DNA of 64,000 nucleotides. Source: Boletus sp. NGJ. Taxonomy: Eukaryota > Basidiomycota > Agaricomycetes > Boletales > Boletaceae. The notes under the pieces were generated by a model, which did no database searches, was not told where the DNA came from, and saw only the letters and a list, made by a program, of their open reading frames with translations. The first letter of the stretch is position 1. Every line of letters begins with the position of its first letter. The stretch is from positions 62,001 to 126,000 of the forward strand of contig JAGTXK010000136.1 of the NCBI GenBank assembly GCA_019096195.1. Reading direction: 5' to 3'. This document shows positions 58,854 to 64,000 of this stretch, in pieces. The translations under genes and the position numbers were made by a program.

Positions 58854-60758
58854 CTATCCTCCCCACATCTCGTATTTCATATAATTACAGTGGGAAACAT
58901 CCATGTATTCATGGACATTGTCCCACATGTAGTATGAGAGCACCTGTTACGGTTACCGAAGGGGGTACATCTTTTCCCCTTTCCTCACCTCCAGTAGGAC
59001 TGTGGGACGATCTATTCTTCAACTCGGACCAGGGATTCTCCCACGACACCGACTCAGGCATCACCCCATCCGGAACCTCCTTTCTAGGAAGTTACTCATA
59101 ACCCCCTTTTCAGGAAGCTACCTGTTTGGTCTGGACACTGCCTCCCCTATTTCATTTTCATTGATATATGCCTTCTTCCTTCTTGATCCGATCACAGACA
59201 TTGCCTCCCTGGCTGTGCTCTCTCGTACACAGCCCAGTGTTCCTATCCCCTCCATTTTGACTGATGCCCTGATCCTCTTATAGTAATCTCCTGTCTGCGA
59301 CGTACGATTACTATATTCAATACGAAGCCTGCCCTAGATGGGTGAGGCCTATAAATAGGGACACAGGCCCTTCATGTAACCTTAACCTAGATCTACACTT
59401 CTTTCCAGTGTAATCTAACAGCTTCTCCCACTACCAGTTCCACTTCACCTCAGAAGCCTTGCTCCCGCTCTGGAGGTGATCGCCCTTGTGCTTGTGATCA
59501 TCCTTCTCATCACTATGCACTTGTGTGGCCTCGTTGCCGTTACCCGCTTCCAAAGCTTCGGCAACCCCAACGACCAACAGAGGTTGGCCTATTGGTCAGA
59601 CTCGCCACTGACCCTGTAAGCCTGGGACTCCGCCACCGGCACTAGGCCATGTAAGCCCAGAGATCTAGTCTCTGGCCTCCACATCCGGTCTGCCCTTCCT
59701 TCTCGGAGGATTGTGCCACCATTGGTAAATCCAAGACTCCGCCATTGGTCGTAGAGGTAACGAAAGGACTCTACATAAAGCTAGCAGCGGTCCCCAGTCA
59801 GAGGAATCATTGGGCCTCTGGAGGTATTTTCCCCTCAAGTCCTGCTAGTCCTATAATCAAACAGGGTTGATTATATGGGAATGTGTCACATTGTTACCCG
59901 GCATAACAGCACCCCCTGCTCCCCTTCAACTTGACTGACTCCACGCTCAAGCATTTGCCCCGAGAATGCGATTACTGTCCCTGGGTCATACCAAAGCCAA
60001 TGCTTGATGGTGGGGACCACAAAATCTAACCCAGTGTAGTCGCCGACTGAGATGAGAAGATCCAACCACTGGGGCCTTCTGTTGATATCGGTGTGAAATG
60101 GACTCGCTTGGTTGGCCATGACAGACACAACATTATAAACTGATGACCACAAAGGAAGTACATCCTTCATGTCAAGGTCCTCCTGTGTGGCCACCCAGTT
60201 GCTGAGCCAAACCAATACCTCCTGACCTGTCTCATACATTTCTGGATGCAGGATGGCAACTGATGCTGCCAAAAGAGCTGAATGCTCTTTCATGGCCAGC
60301 AGCCATTCACGTGCTCTGCTATCAGTCTTGGTTGCCTTGAGCAGTGCCGATACCTCAGGTGGCCCATTTACCCCCTGTTGACCAATGTTGGGTTAATGAA
60401 AAAGAGGGAAAGCCAAATAAACCGACATTTTGGCCCTGTTGAAACCAAGCAGGGGATAGATTGATCGTCCCTTGCAGCCTTGCTATAGGGTGGAAGTTTG
60501 CCTCTGAGATTCGCCAGTGAGTATTCCCGGTCAAGCTATGGGAAAGAGGCCCAGACAGCAGCAGTAACTGTTCCCAGATGTATTGCTTGATTGATCTGTC
60601 GGTGAGATGGTCGCAGAACTTGGGAACATACTCACTTGATTAGGGTGGCTGATCACATGGGGTAAGTATCAAAGTAAGATGTAGCCTGAATGATTGATAA
60701 CAACAGCAGGTTTGGTGAGCTTGGCATATTCCTGATCATCAGTGTCCGATGGCACCAT
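58854..60758 (-). pseudogene. TET/JBP-like 2-oxoglutarate/Fe(II) dioxygenase, split by a solo LTR
   Basis: Minus strand. TET/JBP enzymes oxidise 5-methylcytosine or thymine. In order: KLTKPAVVINHSGYIL and YLPHVIS (60,730-60,640; one TGA where Trp is usual), INLSPAWFQQGQNVGLFGFP then SFSLTQHW (60,465-60,380), REWLLAMKEHSALLAASVAI then LHPEMYE, VLPLWSSVYNVVSVMANQAS, iron-binding HTD (60,095-60,087) in PFHTDINRR, WLDLLISVGDYTG, WLWYDPGTVIAFSGQ, then MLERGVSQVEGEQ. The family has His where this copy has Arg (ERGV against .HG.) and Arg where it has Gln (EGEQ against .GDR). The family's C-terminus, SYYMWDNVHEYMDVS, lies beyond the LTR (58,940-58,890), with a stop at 58,854. A change of frame near 60,370 may be an intron or a shift. 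A further exon-like frame at 61,150-60,956 could be its N-terminus. Closest setting known: TET genes carried by KDZ transposons. Confidence 0.8.
58945..59908. mobile_element. Solo LTR inside the TET-like gene
   Basis: 964 bp, TGTTACGG...GGCATAACA, with a perfect 5-bp target duplication GCACC on both sides (58,940-58,944 and 59,909-59,913). A TATA-like CCTATAAATAGGG lies near 59,349. No internal coding region. The short inverted ends and promoter mark it as an LTR; orientation by the TATA box is plus. Family unknown. Confidence 0.88.
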
Positions 60759-61309
60759 TGAATGTCCCCTCCTTTTGATTTGTTCACCAAGCCGAATGAT
60801 GTCGACATTGCTGATCATCACTGGGCGGGAATTAGCAGGGCATTATCAAATGTGAGAGCCATACCCTTGTTTAGATATGCTTTTGAAATGATGCTGACCA
60901 TCCTATTTACCTTGCAAACAGTCTGCATGGGAATGCACGGAGGTGGAATGTTTGGCTAACTATTGTTGTCAGTTGGCAGCAGGGAATTTTGAAATCCAGA
61001 CACCATATAGGCAGCCAATTTATCAGTATAGGAAATGGCCCAATTTTCAGGAATTTCAGGGGGGCTCATGGTGAAAGGAAGATCTGAGAGGATCAGGGAA
61101 AGCAGGAATTGGGAGAATATATAGGGTGGCAGGTTCCCTTGGAAACTCATGTTTCAAGTGTTAGTCCAGATTTGGAGACTCATTCACAGCCACCAAGGAG
61201 AGTAGATTTTGGATAGCACAATGTATTAGCCATAGCATCTCCCCATATTGAAGGCACATCACATGCACCTTGCTCAGTCTCCTCCATATCCATCGCACTA
61301 GGTCACACT

Positions 61310-62410
61310 CACCCTGCTCAGTCCTATTGTATGCATCAAGGTCAGTCATGCTCACACTGCTTGGTCACATCACATAGATCGGTCAGTGGTCACCCCCACC
61401 CTGCCCGATCCTGCTGTGTCCATGGAGATAGGCTGCACTCACACTGCTCGGTCTGGTCATATGCATGGAGGTAAGCCACACCCACAATTCTTGCTCACAC
61501 CATATGCATTGAGGTCAGTCACCCCCAGATTGCTCGGTCCCTTCGTATTCATTGGCACTTGGTCACCCCCACCCAGCTTGGTCTCACTGTATCCATTGAG
61601 GTAAGTCACACTCACACTTCTCAGTCCCACCATAGGCAAGGTCACACTCACCCTGCTCAGTCCCACTGTATCCATCAAGATTAGTAATGCACACCCTGCT
61701 TAGTGTGATTGCATACATTGTCACTTGATGACCACCACCCTGCTCAGTCCCAGCATATCCATCGAGGTCGGTCACCCCCACCCTGCTCGGTGCAGCCGTA
61801 TACATCGGTACCGGGTCACCTCCACCCTGCTCAGTGTGGTCATATCCATTGGGCTCAGCCACAATCACACCGCTAGGTGTGGTCGTATACATTGGCCCTT
61901 GGTCACCTCCACACTGCTCAGTCTTGGCCATATCCATCGAGGTCGGTCATGCTCACCCTGCCTGGTGTGGTCATATATGTCTGTACTTGGTCACCTCCAT
62001 CCTTCTTGGTCTCATCGTATACATCGAGGTCAGCCATGCTCACACTCCTCAGTCCTGTCATATACATCAGTACTTGGTCACCCCCACCCTGCTCAGTCCC
62101 ATCCTATGTATTGACCTCAGTCTTACTCACCCCACTCAGGGCCACTTTGTATCTATTGGTCCTTAATCTATCTACCCTTTCCAGGGTCTTCCACATCCTA
62201 CATATGTACATGTCAGACAGGCCTGGCTGTGTCTTATGCATCTCATATATCTCGGGCCCATCATGGTATCATCCATAGACGTCGGGTGTTTTGCAAGCAG
62301 GCTCACCATATGCTATGGGCAAATGTGACTGCATCATGTACTTGATGACTCTGACACATTCGTTCACTGTCTGTACATATCCTTGTCCCCATTCTGTAGG
62401 TTCTGCTTAG
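61310..62410 (-). repeat. Right inverted arm of the KDZ element with minisatellite
   Basis: Minisatellite 61,310-62,110 on the opposite strand to the left arm, about nine composite units of roughly 90 bp, then the unique outer part 62,110-62,410. It reads as the reverse complement of 46,090-46,416 at roughly 85-90 percent identity by eye, without the 46,417-46,990 insertion. Confidence 0.82.
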
Positions 62411-62422
62411 TAATATACTTCC

Positions 62423-62585
62423 CACTTCAGGTCACGAAGCGACCACCACAATCATCATAACATCGAGCTTCCCGTTGGTCGGAGTCAGTCCTCGAGCGGG
62501 TTGCCATCGACGACGATAAGGTCGGCGTAGTAACCTGGCTGAACTTTGCCCAGTTCATGGGGGTCCAACATGATCTCACCATCCA
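62423..62585 (-). pseudogene. Amidohydrolase gene fragment (C-terminal end)
   Basis: On the minus strand: LDGEIMLDPHELGKVQPGYY, then ADLIVVDGNPLED, then NGKLDVMMI and finally GGRFVT. This is the C-terminal signature of metal-dependent amidohydrolases (imidazolonepropionase-like, family pattern DELG.V.PGY.ADLI.VDG.PL.D ... .V...G). A stop after LED and one frame change show decay. The fragment is cut on one side by the dispersed repeat at 62,585 and touches the KDZ arm on the other. Confidence 0.75.
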
Positions 62586-62885
62586 AGCTTGGAGGGCAGT
62601 GTCTAATTACAGTAACGAATGGCTACTAAGACGAGGGTGTGCGTTAGGATGTTGCGTTCACCCCGCCATCGGTGTTTTTCTTCGTCACGGATCCAAGTAC
62701 CAAGTGCGAACGCGTAGACCTGAGATGATCGTCCTCGTGAACACTGAACAGGGGGTTCGTTAACGGATGATTGAGCACACTGATGGCGGCTCAGGTTCGT
62801 TCCACTGGCAACGTCGACACCATCCATATGGGACATCGACTCGGATGAGTCCCTCATAAATATTGCCCCTCTCTGGTGACAATAC
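62585..62885 (+). repeat. Dispersed repeat, long copy 2
   Basis: Starts GGAGGGCAGTGTCT and shares its first part with 22,690-22,790 and its main part with 19,245-19,470. Present at both ends of the mobile-element block. Confidence 0.65.
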
Positions 62886-63271
62886 CATGTCCGGCCTACT
62901 GTTTATGTCCGTTAAAACATTATATATCGTCAGTTCGTGATTTACACGTTATATACGTATCTACGCGTATGTATCATTCGATAGAAAACAAAAAAACTTG
63001 GGAGGAGGGCGTAGCGTCCTTGTGCGATGGTCAAGAAAAGAGCCATAATAGCGATGCGGCAAGACAAGTAGATTCAAGTAAAAAAAAAAAAAAGAGAATA
63101 CTGTCACAGAGAAAAAGAGGAAAAGAGGACGGAGAAATAATAATTGTTGCAAGTAGCATACTGGTCCAGGTATGCCTCTTCAAATTAGAAACAAGAAAAA
63201 AAAATGCAAATGTCACTGTCAAACAACCAACGTGCGCGCGAATGCGCAAAACCCTATGGAAATGCCAACGC
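62886..63271. other. AT-rich 3' flank
   Basis: Low-GC sequence with an A-run at 63,081-63,093 and several TATATA motifs. Probably the 3' untranslated and downstream region of the minus-strand gene that ends at 63,272. Confidence 0.45.
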
Positions 63272-64000
63272 TCAGCTGGTAGACACAAACGACATACCAG
63301 CCGGCATCGCGTCCGTCAGCGCACGCAACTCCCGGATACACTCGTGACATCGCACATGTACCTCCTTTGCGTTTTCTAATAGCGGCTTGATATTCTCCGG
63401 CGTCATCGACAGCTTGATCTCGGGAAGCGCATGCGGTTCGTCGACCGGCTGCGGCGGCGCACTTCGTACGGACCCCGTCCGACTACTCCCCGCTATTTGT
63501 CCCCCCGAAGATGGTCGATGTGGGCTCGTCCGAGGCAGCGACACGCGGTTCTTGGCCTTGCCATCCGACGGACCTAATCGTTCCACATCTTCCACCTCTT
63601 CCACGTTCGACAGACGCGTCGACCGCATCGGCCGGATAGATCGCGGAGACGCCTCCGCTCGCAACCGAAGCGCTTGCGTCGTGTCTTGGCCGTGGCGCGG
63701 CGTCACCGGTCGTTGTGTCGATCCGGGAGCATGCCCTGGAGGATGCTCTGAAAGGAAGAACGACATCTTTCCTTTGCGTCCTTTGATGGTCGCGGGGCCT
63801 TCGATCCCCAACGCCTGTGCCGCAGTGTCCAGGTCGATCGCCATATCTATCCGGTCCCAGTCCTCTTCTCCTGTTGTGTCACTCCCCCGGCTAGCACTCC
63901 GCACATCACTCCGGCTGTCTTGCGACGACTCCCCCGCGGAAGAGGACGCCCCACCCTTGTTCTTCTGCCCTAGCCTGAAAATTGAGGCGAGCGAAGGTCG
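63272..64000 (-). CDS. Unrecognised gene, 3' part (5' end outside window)
   Basis: One open frame of about 242 codons running in from the right edge and ending at 63,272; no start is needed inside the window. The visible protein is rich in Ser, Arg and Pro and looks disordered: RPSLASIFRLGQKNKGG at the right edge, DRIDMAIDLDTAAQALGIEG, then phosphorylation-type RSIRPMRSTRLSN. It ends in a likely helical, ordered end, LSMTPENIKPLLENAKEVHV then RCHECIRELRALTDAMP. Codon use and GC content are those of the host genes at 1-16 kb, not of the mobile elements. It may be a signalling or cytoskeletal regulator, but no family is claimed. Confidence 0.65.
   Translation of the reverse strand, partial: RPSLASIFRLGQKNKGGASSSAGESSQDSRSDVRSASRGSDTTGEEDWDRIDMAIDLDTAAQALGIEGPATIKGRKGKMSFFLSEHPPGHAPGSTQRPVTPRHGQDTTQALRLRAEASPRSIRPMRSTRLSNVEEVEDVERLGPSDGKAKNRVSLPRTSPHRPSSGGQIAGSSRTGSVRSAPPQPVDEPHALPEIKLSMTPENIKPLLENAKEVHVRCHECIRELRALTDAMPAGMSFVSTS

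Larger units (their letters stand above)
46090..62410. mobile_element. KDZ DNA transposon of about 16 kb with TET/JBP cargo
   Basis: Delimited by long inverted arms: the left arm (about 46,090-46,416 and 47,055-47,610) is the reverse complement of the right arm (about 61,310-62,410), e.g. GCCTGCTTGCAAAACACCCG and TGGAAAGGGTAGATAGATTA in both. Contents in order: minus-strand proline-rich gene, plus-strand cysteine-cluster gene, minus-strand gene, plus-strand CxC2-KDZ transposase, plus-strand gene, minus-strand TET/JBP-like dioxygenase. KDZ (Kyakuja-Dileera-Zisupton) transposons with TET/JBP genes are a known agaricomycete phenomenon. Exact ends and target duplication could not be fixed. The transposase and TET frames have stops, so this copy is probably dead. 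Confidence 0.85.

Noticed and set aside
1-64000. tRNA, rRNA or other structural RNA genes
   Set aside because: None could be recognised by eye; a covariance-model scan would be needed to exclude them.

Overview
The window reads as nuclear DNA of an agaricomycete (basidiomycete) fungus. Host genes carry many short introns (about 49-80 bp, GT-AG, some with a CTAAC-type branch site) and very small exons. The mobile DNA is also of agaricomycete type: Ty3/gypsy elements with a chromodomain, a hAT element, and a KDZ transposon with a CxC2 cysteine cluster and a TET/JBP-like dioxygenase. No species is claimed.

Layout. 1-16.5 kb is an ordinary gene block: 3' end of an MFS transporter (1-675), a pyridoxamine-phosphate-oxidase-like protein (1.6-2.7 kb), a secreted GH18 chitinase (2.9-4.4 kb), an ornithine cyclodeaminase/mu-crystallin-type protein (minus, 5.0-6.1 kb), an amino acid permease with 17 exons (minus, 7.0-9.6 kb), an isoprenylcysteine carboxyl methyltransferase (11.3-12.1 kb) and a complete MFS transporter (14.5-16.5 kb) that is a paralogue of the one at the left edge. 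16.6-23.4 kb is a three-fold tandem duplication of a WD40-repeat gene: copy 1 is broken in its WD40 part but keeps its last exon, copy 2 has an intact WD40 part but its last exon lies inverted, and copy 3 is truncated.

24.6-62.4 kb is almost entirely mobile DNA. A relic of the host RVB2 (RuvB-like 2, Reptin) gene on the minus strand is cut in two by a Ty3/gypsy element (25,019-32,242). A second, older gypsy element of the same family (32,930-44,946) lies in the opposite orientation. It has itself received a hAT transposon with a perfect 8-bp target duplication and a solo LTR with a 5-bp target duplication.

From about 46.1 to 62.4 kb lies the most notable object: a KDZ DNA transposon of about 16 kb. 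Its long terminal inverted arms contain a minisatellite. Inside are a CxC2-KDZ transposase, four unrecognised accessory genes (one with a cysteine cluster) and a TET/JBP-type 2-oxoglutarate/Fe(II) dioxygenase gene, the enzyme class that oxidises 5-methylcytosine. The TET gene is split by a solo LTR and looks inactive, since the distal iron-binding His and the 2-oxoglutarate-binding Arg positions are replaced. The KDZ transposase also has stops. The right end of the element abuts a relic of an amidohydrolase gene. The window ends in the 3' part of an unrecognised minus-strand gene (63,272-64,000).

The left block looks like active household genes, including secondary metabolism, transport and cell-wall functions. 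The right block looks like an old, probably cytosine-methylated transposon bed: in the older gypsy element the two LTRs differ only by transitions in a hand comparison.
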